Notes: generated by a model from the sequence alone, not told the origin. 64,000 bases of DNA from Alteromonas stellipolaris (GCF_001562115.1 NZ_CP013926.1:496001-560000); one strand, 5' to 3'. Numbered from the stretch's first letter, positions 28,880-38,927 are shown. Program-made: numbers and translations.

Positions 28880-30295
28880 ATGAAAGCAGAACAATTAACT
28901 TGCGATTATTTGATTGTGGGAAGTGGGGCGGTAGGCATGGCATTTGCCGATGTACTGCTCAGTGAAACCGATGCCAGCATTATCATAGTCGATAAATACG
29001 CTAAGCCTGGTGGTCATTGGAACTTAGCTTATCCTTTTGTCACCCTACATCAGCCTTCTGCTTTTTATGGTGTTTGTTCACGAGAGTTAAATCGCGGCGT
29101 AATTGATAAAACAGGAATGAATGAAGGATTAATGGGGCTGGCCTCTGGTGCTGAGGTGAGTGCCTATTTTGATGCAGTCATGCAAGAGACCTTTTTACCC
29201 TCAGGTCGCGTACAGTATTTTCCTCTCAGCCAATACGAAGGCGATGGCAAATTTACTAATATCACGGGCAATAAAACCTTTGAGGTTACCGTTAATAAAA
29301 AAATCGTGGATGCGACCTACTTGAAAACCAGCATTCCCATTACCCACAAGCCTAGCTTTACACTTGATGAAAATGTTGATTTTACGCCAGTAAACACCTT
29401 AACCCAACGTGTACGTGGGCATAAAAACTATGTGGTTATAGGCGGCGGTAAAACGGGGAGCGACACTTGTTTATGGTTGCTTAGCAATCTTGTAAACCCT
29501 GAAAACATCCATTGGGTGGTATCGCGGGATGCATGGCTGCTTAATCGAAAAAACACCCAGCCACTAGATGACTTTTTCTTCGATACCATCGGTGCGCAAG
29601 CGAACCAAATGGAAGCTATTGCTCAGTCGACCTCTATTGATGATATGTTCGATAAATTAGAGGAAAAGGGCGTGATGCTGCGTATAGATAAAGACATCAG
29701 GCCTGCTATGTTCCATGGCGCAACGGTAAGTGAAGCCGAATTAGCGGCACTGCAAACCCTACCCAATATTATTCGCCATGGCAGAGTGACCCATGTGTCA
29801 AAAGAGGCACTTACGTTCGAGGATACTCAGTGGGCAATGCCAGAAGATGCTTTGGTGGTGGACTGTTCGGCGTCAGCACTCACAAATCTAGAGATAAAGC
29901 CTGTTTTTGAGGGCAATACTATTACGCCGCAAACCGTGCGAGCTTACCAACCGGTGTTCAGTGCGGCGCTAATTGCGCATGTTGAAGCAGCCTATGATGA
30001 TGAAGCTACCAAACAGAAACTGACCCAAGTTGTCCCTTTGCCCAATCGTGATATTGACTGGGTACCTATGACAGCAGCCATGCTGCGAAATATGCATATT
30101 TGGGGCGAGGCACCTGAGCTTCGAGCATGGATCCACAATTGTAGGCTCGATGGGTTTTCCAAAATTGTTCATGGAGTGGCCAAAGACGATATGCCGAAAC
30201 TACAAGTGTTAGGGCGCCTTAAAGCCGCGTCGCAACCTGCTATGGGGAAACTCATGGAGTACATGCATATGCTATCAGCCAGTGGCAAACTCTAA
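28880..30295 (+). CDS. FAD/NAD(P)-dependent oxidoreductase, flavin-monooxygenase-like
   Basis: 471 aa. Two Rossmann dinucleotide motifs: FAD site DYLIVGSGAVGMAFA (about 9-23) and NAD(P) site YVVIGGGKTGSDT (near 190). KPGGHWNLAYPFVTLHQPSAFYG after the first resembles the GG-W region of flavin-containing and Baeyer-Villiger monooxygenases, though the full BVMO fingerprint is not seen. AAAGGA lies 9 nt before the ATG. It is followed at 24 nt by the DUF2855 gene. The substrate is unknown; control by a TetR repressor suggests a xenobiotic or lipid/ketone-type ligand (inference). Confidence 0.8.
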   Translation: MKAEQLTCDYLIVGSGAVGMAFADVLLSETDASIIIVDKYAKPGGHWNLAYPFVTLHQPSAFYGVCSRELNRGVIDKTGMNEGLMGLASGAEVSAYFDAVMQETFLPSGRVQYFPLSQYEGDGKFTNITGNKTFEVTVNKKIVDATYLKTSIPITHKPSFTLDENVDFTPVNTLTQRVRGHKNYVVIGGGKTGSDTCLWLLSNLVNPENIHWVVSRDAWLLNRKNTQPLDDFFFDTIGAQANQMEAIAQSTSIDDMFDKLEEKGVMLRIDKDIRPAMFHGATVSEAELAALQTLPNIIRHGRVTHVSKEALTFEDTQWAMPEDALVVDCSASALTNLEIKPVFEGNTITPQTVRAYQPVFSAALIAHVEAAYDDEATKQKLTQVVPLPNRDIDWVPMTAAMLRNMHIWGEAPELRAWIHNCRLDGFSKIVHGVAKDDMPKLQVLGRLKAASQPAMGKLMEYMHMLSASGKL

Positions 30296-30319
30296 TTCTA
30301 AGAAAAAGGGAACAAGGTT

Positions 30320-31477
30320 ATGCAACAGTTTCAAGTTGATAAACAAGACTTAAGCCAACACCGTATAGTCGCGACAGAAAACACCGATCTTTCTAATCAA
30401 GGGCTGTCGAAAGAGGGCGTGACTTTTGAAGTAGAGCGTTTTGCGTTTACCGCCAACAATCTCACTTATTTCATGATGGGTGAAAAGCTTGGATATTGGC
30501 AGTTTTTTCCAGCGGTTTCCGACAAAGCTCTTGCCGACAAAGCTGCTTCCAACAAACCACTTGAGAGCAACGTCAACAATAAGTGGGGGGTTATTCCTGT
30601 GTGGGGTATTGGGAAGGTGTCAGCGTCTAGCGCAGAGGGAGTGGACGTAGGCAGCCGTTATTTTGGGTATTTCCCGCCTGCCACGCACCTGCATATGGAC
30701 GCCATTGCTTTTGCTCAAGGAAATCTGATAGATACCAGCGCGCATAGAACTTCATTACCGCAGGGTTATAATATGTATCGCCCGTTAGAAAGTGGCGGTG
30801 ATAAGACCCAGTCACACCGTGAAAACCTGCAAATGTTACTGTGGCCTTTATACATTACATCTTATTGTTTATGGGATTTAATCGACCAGTACAACGCGCC
30901 TAAGCCAAAACAAGTGATTGTATTAAGTGCATCAAGCAAAACCAGTTTAGGGTTGGCCTATGCCCTTAAAAAAGATGACTATCACGTGGTAGGTGTAACT
31001 TCTGGTAAAAGCCAAGAGTTTGTTGAGGGACTAGATGTTTACAATCAAGTGGTTTGCTATGACAACCTAGATGACATCCACAGTAAAGCCAGTATTGTGG
31101 TAGATATGTCGGGAAACAGTGAGGTTAAGCAGCGGCTAAAGACAAGGCTTGGTGACGACCTAATGCGCTATGTGCAAGTGGGATTAACACATTGGCAAGA
31201 CGCGGGCACAGAGGATGGCGCTGAAAATACCGAAGACGCCTCTGGCAATAGCGATGAGTTCTTCTTCGCACCAGCGCACATTCAAACCAGAATGACGGAA
31301 TTAGGTGCAAGTAAATTTCACGCACAAAGCGGGGCTTTTGTAAAAGAAGCCATGTTGTGGACCTCTTCATGGTTGTCAGTAAAAGAGCATAAAAATATTG
31401 CGTCGTTAATACAAAACTTTACCGCTATTTGTCGCGGTGATGTTTCACCACACGAAGGGCTGATATTTATACCATAA
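30320..31477 (+). CDS. DUF2855 family protein
   Basis: 385 aa. FEVERFAFTANNLTYFMMGEKLGYWQFFPA, WGVIPVWGIGKV and SRYFGYFPPATHL are the DUF2855 hallmarks. The second half (VIVLSASSKTSLGLAYALKKDDYHVVGVTS) looks like the nucleotide-binding half of a zinc-free medium-chain dehydrogenase/reductase. Activity is unproven for the family; oxidoreduction alongside the upstream flavoprotein is an inference from the two-gene operon. Confidence 0.8.
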   Translation: MQQFQVDKQDLSQHRIVATENTDLSNQGLSKEGVTFEVERFAFTANNLTYFMMGEKLGYWQFFPAVSDKALADKAASNKPLESNVNNKWGVIPVWGIGKVSASSAEGVDVGSRYFGYFPPATHLHMDAIAFAQGNLIDTSAHRTSLPQGYNMYRPLESGGDKTQSHRENLQMLLWPLYITSYCLWDLIDQYNAPKPKQVIVLSASSKTSLGLAYALKKDDYHVVGVTSGKSQEFVEGLDVYNQVVCYDNLDDIHSKASIVVDMSGNSEVKQRLKTRLGDDLMRYVQVGLTHWQDAGTEDGAENTEDASGNSDEFFFAPAHIQTRMTELGASKFHAQSGAFVKEAMLWTSSWLSVKEHKNIASLIQNFTAICRGDVSPHEGLIFIP

Positions 31478-31558
31478 TCATAATAAAATTTGCGTTCACT
31501 CCTATCAAATAAGTTGTAGGCGCATCGCTTTTTGGGACACCAACTCAAAGTAGCTTTC

Positions 31559-31577
31559 GCACCAGGTTGGTGCTTTT
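31559..31577 (+). terminator. Terminator after the DUF2855 gene
   Basis: GCACCA-GGT-TGGTGC followed by TTTT, about 80 nt past the stop. A second, longer pairing (CACCAAC near 31538 with GTTGGTG) overlaps it. Confidence 0.6.
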
Positions 31578-31686
31578 AGTTAGTTTCATGTAAAAAATAT
31601 TGTCATTTGTCAGTGATTTTTACATTTTTTCAGTTGGTATTAGGCTTTATTTCATAAACTTCATTAAAGTCATGGGGTTGAGTTTA

Positions 31687-31702
31687 TGGTATGAATTTTG
31701 CT
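31687..31702 (+). promoter_or_regulatory. Sigma-54 promoter candidate for the PEP-CTERM/prsT pair (stretch 31478-31788)
   Basis: TGGTATGAATTTTGCT: the -24 GG and -12 TTGCT are exact with correct 10-nt spacing; two of the CAC positions differ. Predicted start near 31713, 76 nt before the chosen ATG. PEP-CTERM genes are known targets of RpoN with the PrsK/PrsR system in other bacteria, which makes the site credible. No activator site was identified in the upstream sequence. Confidence 0.6.
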
Positions 31703-31788
31703 TTTTTTGCGGCAATGCACAAGTTTTGACTTAATTTCCTAAGTTGATGGACTTGTTTGAACTTCATACAAATATAAGGCAGTACGTG

Positions 31789-32739
31789 ATGTTTCGCTTA
31801 GTCGTATTAGTGATATCGTTGTTTACATTTGTAGCTTCAGTGAGCGCCGCAGAGTCTACTTCAAGTACGCTGGGTACTTACAACCTCATCTTGTTGGAAG
31901 ATTATAACTTTCAAGGTGGAGATGTGCAGGGCCAAGTCCTTATCGGTGGTGACTTAAACGCTAATGGTCGCGCGGTTGAGTTTGGTAGTCGGCTAGCAAA
32001 TACAGACACTGCCATCGATGCCGTTACTATTATGGGTGACGTAAATGCCAATCAAATTCGCGTATTAAATGACAATAACTTGGTTTACGGTGGCGCGCTT
32101 AATGTGTCGCATGTAGAACTGAATGACGGTAATGATGGCGAAGCGATTTATAATGCCAACCTCAGTATTGATGAAGTAGCGGCCTCGCTGCACGCCGATT
32201 CAGCTTACTTTGCCAGTCTTAGCGCGAATGGCACATACAGTGATGGCATATTTAATTATGTAGGTACAGACAGCGTTGCAGTATTTAATGTATCCGCTGG
32301 CGATATCTTCGCGCAAAACAGTAATTTATCGCTGAACTGGGGCGATGCAGAAACCGTTATCATTAATGTTTCAGCAGGTGATGCTGTTGCGAATGACATC
32401 GTAGTGGGTGGTGGTGTAAACCTAAACAATGGTTTCAACGGTAGCGAAGCATTTTCAAATGTACTGTGGAACTTCTACGACGCAGAAAGTATTGATTTTA
32501 ATAGTTTAGCTGTTAAAGGTTCGGTGCTAGCCCCTCTAGCGACAACCCAAGGTGGTGCGTCGTTTGATGGTTCTTTCGCCGCGGTTTCATATACAGGCGC
32601 TCGTGAATTTCATAACTATGTATTTAATTACGAGACACCTTCAGCGCCTCCGGTAGTAACTGTCCCAGAGCCGCCTACCATTGCAGTATTGGCGTTGTTC
32701 TTGTTATTCTTAAGCTTTAGAAGAGTACGCCGCTACTAG
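31789..32739 (+). CDS. PEP-CTERM choice-of-anchor A protein
   Basis: 316 aa from ATG 31789, where AAGG sits 9 nt upstream and the signal peptide MFRLVVLVISLFTFVASVSA begins. TTG/ATG codons at 31744-31747 would bury the signal peptide. The mature region starts LGTYNLILLEDYNFQGGDVQGQVLIGGDLN, the choice-of-anchor A domain. The C terminus is VPEPPT, a hydrophobic helix, then RRVRRY: the PEP-CTERM sorting signal cut by an exosortase. Likely secreted and tethered or released into extracellular matrix. No exosortase is in the window. Confidence 0.88.
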   Translation: MFRLVVLVISLFTFVASVSAAESTSSTLGTYNLILLEDYNFQGGDVQGQVLIGGDLNANGRAVEFGSRLANTDTAIDAVTIMGDVNANQIRVLNDNNLVYGGALNVSHVELNDGNDGEAIYNANLSIDEVAASLHADSAYFASLSANGTYSDGIFNYVGTDSVAVFNVSAGDIFAQNSNLSLNWGDAETVIINVSAGDAVANDIVVGGGVNLNNGFNGSEAFSNVLWNFYDAESIDFNSLAVKGSVLAPLATTQGGASFDGSFAAVSYTGAREFHNYVFNYETPSAPPVVTVPEPPTIAVLALFLLFLSFRRVRRY

Positions 32740-35612
32740 TGTATCGAGCGACTGCCTATAGCAGAGCATGTTACTTAATGAGTAAAACCTCGCCCCTGAT
32801 ATCTATAATTACAAGCGCACGGTGTGCGCTTGTTTTCTTTGTGAGTCTTTCTCTATCTTTCTCGGTATATTCAGTGAATAACGAGGATTATGAAAAAGGG
32901 AAAGCTTCCTTCGCCCAAAAGGAATACAAAGAAGCATTCATTTATGCAAAAAATGCACTTCAAGCTGAACCAGACTATTTACCTGCACAGATCTTATTAG
33001 CACAATTGTATCAAGTTAATGGCATGTTTACCCAAGCAGATGCTGCATTTAGAGAGGCCTTTGATGCCGGGGGCGACGCAGGACTCATTTTCGAACCATG
33101 GGGCGAAGTACTGCTTCGCTTAGGCGATAGTGAACGTATACTCGCTCTTGGTTTTGATTCACCACTGCCTCTTGAAACACGCATAAATTGGCATACGATC
33201 CGCGCAAAAGCCTGTATGCAGCAATCTAGAATGTTGTGTGCTAAATATGAAAATGACCAAATCCTCGCACTCACCTCAGATCACCCTAAAGGCCTAAATG
33301 GATTGGCATTATTAGCCATTCTTGACCGTCGTTATGCGGAAGCTGAAGCACTATTGGCTAAATCTATGACACAAAATGATAGCCAAGCACAAACATGGTG
33401 GTTAAAGGGGCGGTTGGCAAATGAGCGTCTAGAGTATGCACAAGCACAGGCCTTTTACAGTAGGGCCTTTTTATTGGCTCCAAACAACCCAACCATGGCG
33501 CGTAGTTTAATCGATGCTTACATTTCTTCTTCTGACTTTGATGCGGCGCTTTTAATCACAGAAGATTTGTTGTTACAAACGGAAGGCGATCTTTATGTAC
33601 TTTTCGTCAATAGTTGGCTTACCAGTCAGGTAGAATCGTTAGCTGTTATTAGGCCCCAGTTAGAGCAAATAGCGACTCAATTAGCGAATGTTGATGACGT
33701 TATGCTGCAGACTGAACCTGCACTTTATTACCTGCGCGGTATGGTGGCGTTGATGCAGAAGAATTACGAAACAGCGCGTGATAATTTTCTCAGTTATGCA
33801 AAGCACACAGAAGAAGATGTACAAACGGCGATATTGCTAGCAAGCACTAATATAGCGCTTGGGGATAAGAAATCGGCGATGTCTGCTTTGCAACCTCATG
33901 CAGAAACCTTGATAGATAGCAATATTGATCAAGCGTTAGTGTTGGGAACACTATTTATCGAGAACAAGCAAAATTTTGCAGCAGTAAACTTATTGAATAA
34001 GCTTGAAGAGGCGTACCCAAATAACGTCAATGTCGCTTTATATGCAGTGCGAGTTGCCTTAAGTCGCGGAAAAGTTGCTCAAAGCAATGCGCAACTATCT
34101 AGCTTAAAGGCACGTTACCCTGAAAACCGACAAGTGCTGATGACCTATGCGCTACATCATCTTAATAACGGAAACTCGGTGCTAGCTGGTGAAGCAATAA
34201 CGTTGTTGTTAGCCCGCTTTCCAAATGACGTGTCGATTCAAAATATGTACGCAGCGCAGCTTATTATTGATAAACAATACGAAAAAGCACAAGAGGTTCT
34301 TGATAGGGTTCTTATACAATCACCTAGGTTGTTCGCAGCACGCTATAATCAGGCAACTTTGTTGCTTCAACGTAATGAGTTAGATGAAGCTAGAGAAATA
34401 TTACTCTCCCTTTCTACTTCGCGTCCTGAACATTTACAAGTTGCTTTTCAGTTGGCCAAAATTGATTTTCAAATGGGTAATCTTCAGGCTGCCATTTCTG
34501 GCTTTCGTAAAATATTAGTATCTAATGGAGCATCAACGCCGTCGAACGTTACCTTAGCGGCGGTAGCGGCTTATGCGCAAATAGGCGACTACAAGAGCGC
34601 TATAGAATTGCTAAGAAAGCTATTGGCTAGCGAGCCTGGGAACCAAGTCGCATTAGTTCAACTAGCAGGTTTTTTCATAAAAGTAAGCGATAAACAACAA
34701 GCGCTGACTACCCTTAAGAAGATGGATGTTATTCCGTCGCTTTCTATTAATACACGACTTGCGCAAGTCGCACTTTGGACAGCTTTAGGCGAGCAAGCCA
34801 AGGCCTTAGAGGTAATGCAAAGCACCCATCAACTAGTGCCAGATGATAAAAATATCCATTTACAGCTGGTGAAGTTGATGCTTGTTTCCGGGAAACTGAA
34901 CGATGCCGCAGCCTCCCTTGAAATGCTTGAAAACGACTTTCCGAATGATCCGCTAGTTAGGTTTAAGCAGGGCGAATTAGCACAAGCGCAAGGGCAACTA
35001 GACACAGCCTATAAGCATTTTGAAAACGTATTGGCACTTGATGCAAGTTTCGATTTGGCCTTAGCTAAACTGTATTCAATTAGCGTTCAAAAACAAAGTT
35101 TTAACCGCTTTTTGGCGCGCCTAAATAGCATAGTAAAGCAAGAGCCAACGCGTTATTTTCCCCGCAATTTACTTGCTCAATATCACTATTACTATGGCGA
35201 TAAAACCCTGGCTATTGGTCATTATCAACAGCTACTCAGTCTTGTTGATGATAATAGCCGATATGCCATGTTAAACCGGTTAGCTATTTTACACTTCCCT
35301 ACCGATACAGACCAAAGCTTCGTGTATGCAAAAGAAGCGTATGAGCTTGCGCCTAACAATGCAGATGTCTTGCATTCCTACGGTTGGAGTTTAGCGCTTA
35401 ATGATCGTTACAACGAAAGTTTACCCATTCTAAGAGAGGCGTCGGCAAGGGATGCTATATCACCATCGCTTAAATACCATTTAGCCTATACGCTTTATAA
35501 CTTGGATAAACGTGATGAGGCCGAGCGAATACTAACGTCGTTACTTACCGTCGAAGAATATTCTGATATCCGCCCACAAGCCGAAGCATTGTTGGTAGAA
35601 ATTAAGCGTTGA
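32739..35612 (+). CDS. prsT: PEP-CTERM system TPR protein PrsT
   Basis: 957 aa. N-terminal membrane/export segment (ARCALVFFVSLSLSFSVYS) followed by TPR repeats along almost the whole length, e.g. YEKGKASFAQKEYKEAFIYAKNALQAEPDYLPAQ. Length and repeat register fit the PrsT family found beside exosortase loci. The start is uncertain: GTG 32739 overlaps the upstream TAG by one base (coupling), while ATG 32778 gives a more compact export signal. Its 3' end overlaps the convergent hydrolase gene by 11 bp. Role: probably a periplasmic scaffold for export of PEP-CTERM proteins and exopolysaccharide. Confidence 0.85.
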   Translation: MYRATAYSRACYLMSKTSPLISIITSARCALVFFVSLSLSFSVYSVNNEDYEKGKASFAQKEYKEAFIYAKNALQAEPDYLPAQILLAQLYQVNGMFTQADAAFREAFDAGGDAGLIFEPWGEVLLRLGDSERILALGFDSPLPLETRINWHTIRAKACMQQSRMLCAKYENDQILALTSDHPKGLNGLALLAILDRRYAEAEALLAKSMTQNDSQAQTWWLKGRLANERLEYAQAQAFYSRAFLLAPNNPTMARSLIDAYISSSDFDAALLITEDLLLQTEGDLYVLFVNSWLTSQVESLAVIRPQLEQIATQLANVDDVMLQTEPALYYLRGMVALMQKNYETARDNFLSYAKHTEEDVQTAILLASTNIALGDKKSAMSALQPHAETLIDSNIDQALVLGTLFIENKQNFAAVNLLNKLEEAYPNNVNVALYAVRVALSRGKVAQSNAQLSSLKARYPENRQVLMTYALHHLNNGNSVLAGEAITLLLARFPNDVSIQNMYAAQLIIDKQYEKAQEVLDRVLIQSPRLFAARYNQATLLLQRNELDEAREILLSLSTSRPEHLQVAFQLAKIDFQMGNLQAAISGFRKILVSNGASTPSNVTLAAVAAYAQIGDYKSAIELLRKLLASEPGNQVALVQLAGFFIKVSDKQQALTTLKKMDVIPSLSINTRLAQVALWTALGEQAKALEVMQSTHQLVPDDKNIHLQLVKLMLVSGKLNDAAASLEMLENDFPNDPLVRFKQGELAQAQGQLDTAYKHFENVLALDASFDLALAKLYSISVQKQSFNRFLARLNSIVKQEPTRYFPRNLLAQYHYYYGDKTLAIGHYQQLLSLVDDNSRYAMLNRLAILHFPTDTDQSFVYAKEAYELAPNNADVLHSYGWSLALNDRYNESLPILREASARDAISPSLKYHLAYTLYNLDKRDEAERILTSLLTVEEYSDIRPQAEALLVEIKR

Positions 35613-36462
35613 GGTGAGAGATAAGAAAATCACTTACCTCAGGCCACAACGACTGACATTTTCTAGAGAAAAACTTCATGTGGCCTATCTCTGTAAGATT
35701 ATGGTCGCTGGGCTCGATTAGACGAATTTCTGCCTCTAGCGAAGGAAAGACGCTAATCATATCTTCAACGTTTGACAGGTTGGCAATATCATCATCGCTG
35801 GCTAACAACCATTTAGATGGCAGGCGTAGTTCATCATACCAGTGCTTGAGTACTTCTTTACCAAAAGCTTCCTTCACGTAACCTTGGCCATTACACCACT
35901 TTTGCCACTGCTTGCTAACACCTTTAGGTAAAGGCTCACCCATGCCGACTAAGTGAGACTTAGTGTGTCCGAAAAGTAAGTTGTTCAAAGGGATATAGAC
36001 ATTCATGAAAAAGTGCGCTTTGAGCAAATACCTAGCCCGCATGTTACGCAAACTACCCGATGAGCTACCAAAGTTACAAAATGCAGTAAGGTCATTCACG
36101 TTTGGCATTAGCCCTAACAGTTGCCCGCCAGCACTATGACCGACTAAAAAGTATTGAGTCTTGGGGAAGTGCATTTTTAAGGTTTCTAATACTGCGGGCA
36201 TATCTTGCTGCCCCCAGGTGACCAAGGAGGCTTTACTGTGTTTGACCTTACCTTTTAACGATTCAGCAATACCGCGGTTATCGAATGTGATCACACCAAA
36301 TCCCTGTTCACAGAGGTAGTTAGCAAATGCAGAGTAAAACTGACGTTTAATACCTGTGGCGGGCGCTATCATGACTGCGCCTTTAACGGCGTGTTCGGGT
36401 GTGTAGAGTGTTGCGGTTAAGTGAGTACTGTCTTCACAGGTAACGCTGATATCTTTAGGCAT
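35602..36462 (-). CDS. Alpha/beta hydrolase, COG4757-like
   Basis: About 286 aa from ATG 36462; an upstream ATG (36519) adds 19 residues with no ribosome binding site. MIAPATGIKRQFYSAFANYLCEQGFGVITFDNRG is characteristic of this predicted esterase group. Nucleophile Ser in GHSAGG, acid probably in the ASDDD loop, His in SDHNLTEIGHM. No signal peptide, so cytoplasmic. The substrate is unknown. It is not obviously one of the exosortase-associated hydrolases despite lying beside prsT. Confidence 0.78.
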   Translation of the reverse strand: MPKDISVTCEDSTHLTATLYTPEHAVKGAVMIAPATGIKRQFYSAFANYLCEQGFGVITFDNRGIAESLKGKVKHSKASLVTWGQQDMPAVLETLKMHFPKTQYFLVGHSAGGQLLGLMPNVNDLTAFCNFGSSSGSLRNMRARYLLKAHFFMNVYIPLNNLLFGHTKSHLVGMGEPLPKGVSKQWQKWCNGQGYVKEAFGKEVLKHWYDELRLPSKWLLASDDDIANLSNVEDMISVFPSLEAEIRLIEPSDHNLTEIGHMKFFSRKCQSLWPEVSDFLISHLNA

Positions 36463-36553
36463 CTGTCGTTCTCGCTCTTCTGGTCTTACCAGTAAAGCGA
36501 GAGTCGAGTGAAAATGCAAGAGAATAGGTATTTAAATTTGTTATAGACGGTTA

Positions 36554-38809
36554 TTAAATTGCAGGCTTTCCAACAGTAATAGCTTTGTCCATTCCGTGCC
36601 ACGCTTCAAGTGGGGCTGGTTTCCCGTACAAATACCCTTGGAAAAGAGTAAAGCCCATATCAACAAGTAGGTTAAGCTGTGCTTGCGTTTCTACTCCTTC
36701 AGCAATGGTCTGCATATCAAGGCTTTTTGCCAACTCTATCGTCATTTGAACAATCTTGCGGTGGCGATCTGAGCTATCTATACGATCAATAAACTCTCTA
36801 TCAACTTTTAACACCGATGCTGACATATCGATAAGTTGTGACAGTGATGCGTGGCCAGTACCAAAGTCATCAATAATAATAGTCGCGCCCACATTGGCCA
36901 ATGAAGTTAGCCTGCGCTTCGTTTCTTGGTGGCTCGCTAATACCGAGGTTTCTGTTAACTCCAGCTTCAAGCGCTCTCGTAAAAAGGCGCTTTCTGAATA
37001 TCGGCGCAGTAACTTTTCGTAGAATAAATCACTGAGTAGTTCTGGGCCTGACAAATTTATGGCCACGGGAACGGGGGGAATACTGCTTGGCCAATTTTCA
37101 ATAAGCTCAATGGTGTTATCAAGCACTTTTTGGGTGAAGAGAATATGCCAGTTGTTTTTTTCAATCACAGGAAGAAACTGATAGGGGTGAAGTATTTTAT
37201 TCTCTTCATCATCTTTGAGCCTAGCCAGTACTTCAAAACCTACAATTGCATTATCAATGGAAACCTGAGGTTGAAGCCATAATGCTAAACAGCGGTTGTC
37301 GAGTAATCGCTTCACCTTGTCTCTGTGTTGCGTGTCTTTACGAATAAGCTTTACTACATTGCTATCAAATTGGCTGAAATCTTTGTCGCTACTAGCTTGG
37401 CTTAGGGCAATAGCACAAGACTCAGTAACCTGAGAAGGCGACTGGGGGGTGGTAACATGTACAAAACCGCCCAGCCAGTTTAATGGTTGAGACAGCTTGA
37501 CGAGATTGTCATCAATCTGAATAGCGCAGGGAAGCTTCTCCCGAAGCCAAGCATTAAAGTCTTTGGACTGGTGCGAGTCGTGTTGACATGAAACCAGAAA
37601 TCTAGCGCCAGGTAAGCGATACACGCTCACCGATGCGGGCAGTGCGCTTTGTATCTGCGCTGCACATCGTGCCATTGCTTTGTCACCTTGGGTATAACCA
37701 TACTGCAAATTAATGTCACGCAAATTCGCCAGTTTAAGCATGACCGCCTGCGTGTTTGCGGGTACCGGCTGATTAACACTGCTATTCCAATAATGATGGT
37801 TTCGCAAACCTGTGAGCTCATCATAATAATGCTTTTCAAAATGCTGTCGTTTAAATGCGTCGAACTTACGGTCATGTTCCGTTGCCTCAGATACATCGAA
37901 GCAATGGATTAATTGTTTTTTGTGAAGCTGAAGGCTGGCAGATTGAAGCTCGAAGGTGGCGTGTGGATTGCCCGTTATATGTGTTTTTTGTCGATGACCA
38001 GCACTAAGTGGCTTATTTAGCTCAAAAAGTTGATGAATATATTGGCAGGGTTCCGGTAATTGAGTAATCAGTTTTCGGGCGCTTTTGTTAGCTTGTAATA
38101 TCTTCCCTTGTTGATCACAAAACAAAGAAGGGGTGCCGCCGTTGTTAAAGATTTCTTGATAGCGACTCACAAGCTTTTCCATCTTTTTCGTTTGCTTCAA
38201 GTTTAACGATGATTGACTTTCCAATGATGTCATCACGCGAATGACGGCCATGGGAAGGCAAAAATTGAAAAACATGAATATTAACGAACTCAAATAGGTG
38301 TGAGTGTCAGGTAAGGTGATGTCGATACCGAAAAGTGGGGCTATTGGCTCGTTGTTGATTAAAACCGCAAAAGGAATGAGGTTTACAAACATACCAATCA
38401 TTGCGGCTTTATTGCCGTAAAATAGCCGCAAAATAATGGGAAGCGTGAAGAAAAATAACAAGCCGTAGCGAGCGGAAGCAATATCAATCGTGAAGAACAG
38501 TATGCACAGTCCTGCTAACACAATGGTGAGGGTAAGGCTGGCTGATGCGAGTTTTATTTGTCCTTTACGAAGCCCCAAGGTGGCGTAAAGTAACGCTGAA
38601 AAGCCAATGGTAAGGTATAGAACATAGTACATACCTTCTTGATAGGCAGCATAAGAAGAGTGCAGCACAATGGCTGAGGTTAGGGTAACGCCGATAAGCA
38701 GGATAATTCGCAGCACGCTAAGCTTCCATGTATCAGCGTCTGGGGCGCGAACATGCTCTGCATCGAGAAGAAGATAACGTTTGAGTAAAGTACTGCAACG
38801 ATTAAACAC
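36554..38809 (-). CDS. Membrane c-di-GMP phosphodiesterase with degenerate GGDEF
   Basis: 751 aa, start GTG 38809 without a clear RBS. About six membrane helices (residues 30-190), a PAS-like region, a GGDEF domain whose signature is LPGARF and so cannot make c-di-GMP, and an EAL domain with EVL in GFEVLARL. Asn of INLSG, Glu of ELTETS, DDFGTG, Lys of LKVD, Glu of EGVE and Gln of FQGY are intact, predicting an active phosphodiesterase. The dead GGDEF may bind GTP as an allosteric input (known for some relatives). Confidence 0.88.
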   Translation of the reverse strand: MFNRCSTLLKRYLLLDAEHVRAPDADTWKLSVLRIILLIGVTLTSAIVLHSSYAAYQEGMYYVLYLTIGFSALLYATLGLRKGQIKLASASLTLTIVLAGLCILFFTIDIASARYGLLFFFTLPIILRLFYGNKAAMIGMFVNLIPFAVLINNEPIAPLFGIDITLPDTHTYLSSLIFMFFNFCLPMAVIRVMTSLESQSSLNLKQTKKMEKLVSRYQEIFNNGGTPSLFCDQQGKILQANKSARKLITQLPEPCQYIHQLFELNKPLSAGHRQKTHITGNPHATFELQSASLQLHKKQLIHCFDVSEATEHDRKFDAFKRQHFEKHYYDELTGLRNHHYWNSSVNQPVPANTQAVMLKLANLRDINLQYGYTQGDKAMARCAAQIQSALPASVSVYRLPGARFLVSCQHDSHQSKDFNAWLREKLPCAIQIDDNLVKLSQPLNWLGGFVHVTTPQSPSQVTESCAIALSQASSDKDFSQFDSNVVKLIRKDTQHRDKVKRLLDNRCLALWLQPQVSIDNAIVGFEVLARLKDDEENKILHPYQFLPVIEKNNWHILFTQKVLDNTIELIENWPSSIPPVPVAINLSGPELLSDLFYEKLLRRYSESAFLRERLKLELTETSVLASHQETKRRLTSLANVGATIIIDDFGTGHASLSQLIDMSASVLKVDREFIDRIDSSDRHRKIVQMTIELAKSLDMQTIAEGVETQAQLNLLVDMGFTLFQGYLYGKPAPLEAWHGMDKAITVGKPAI

Positions 38810-38927
38810 TACAAATAACCGAGTAATTATTCTGTCATCAACGTTATCTCAGGCTAGGCTATTTGTCGAGAATATTGTTTTAAATTACTGATAATTATTA
38901 ACAATTTTCTATTTTTGTTAACAGGGT

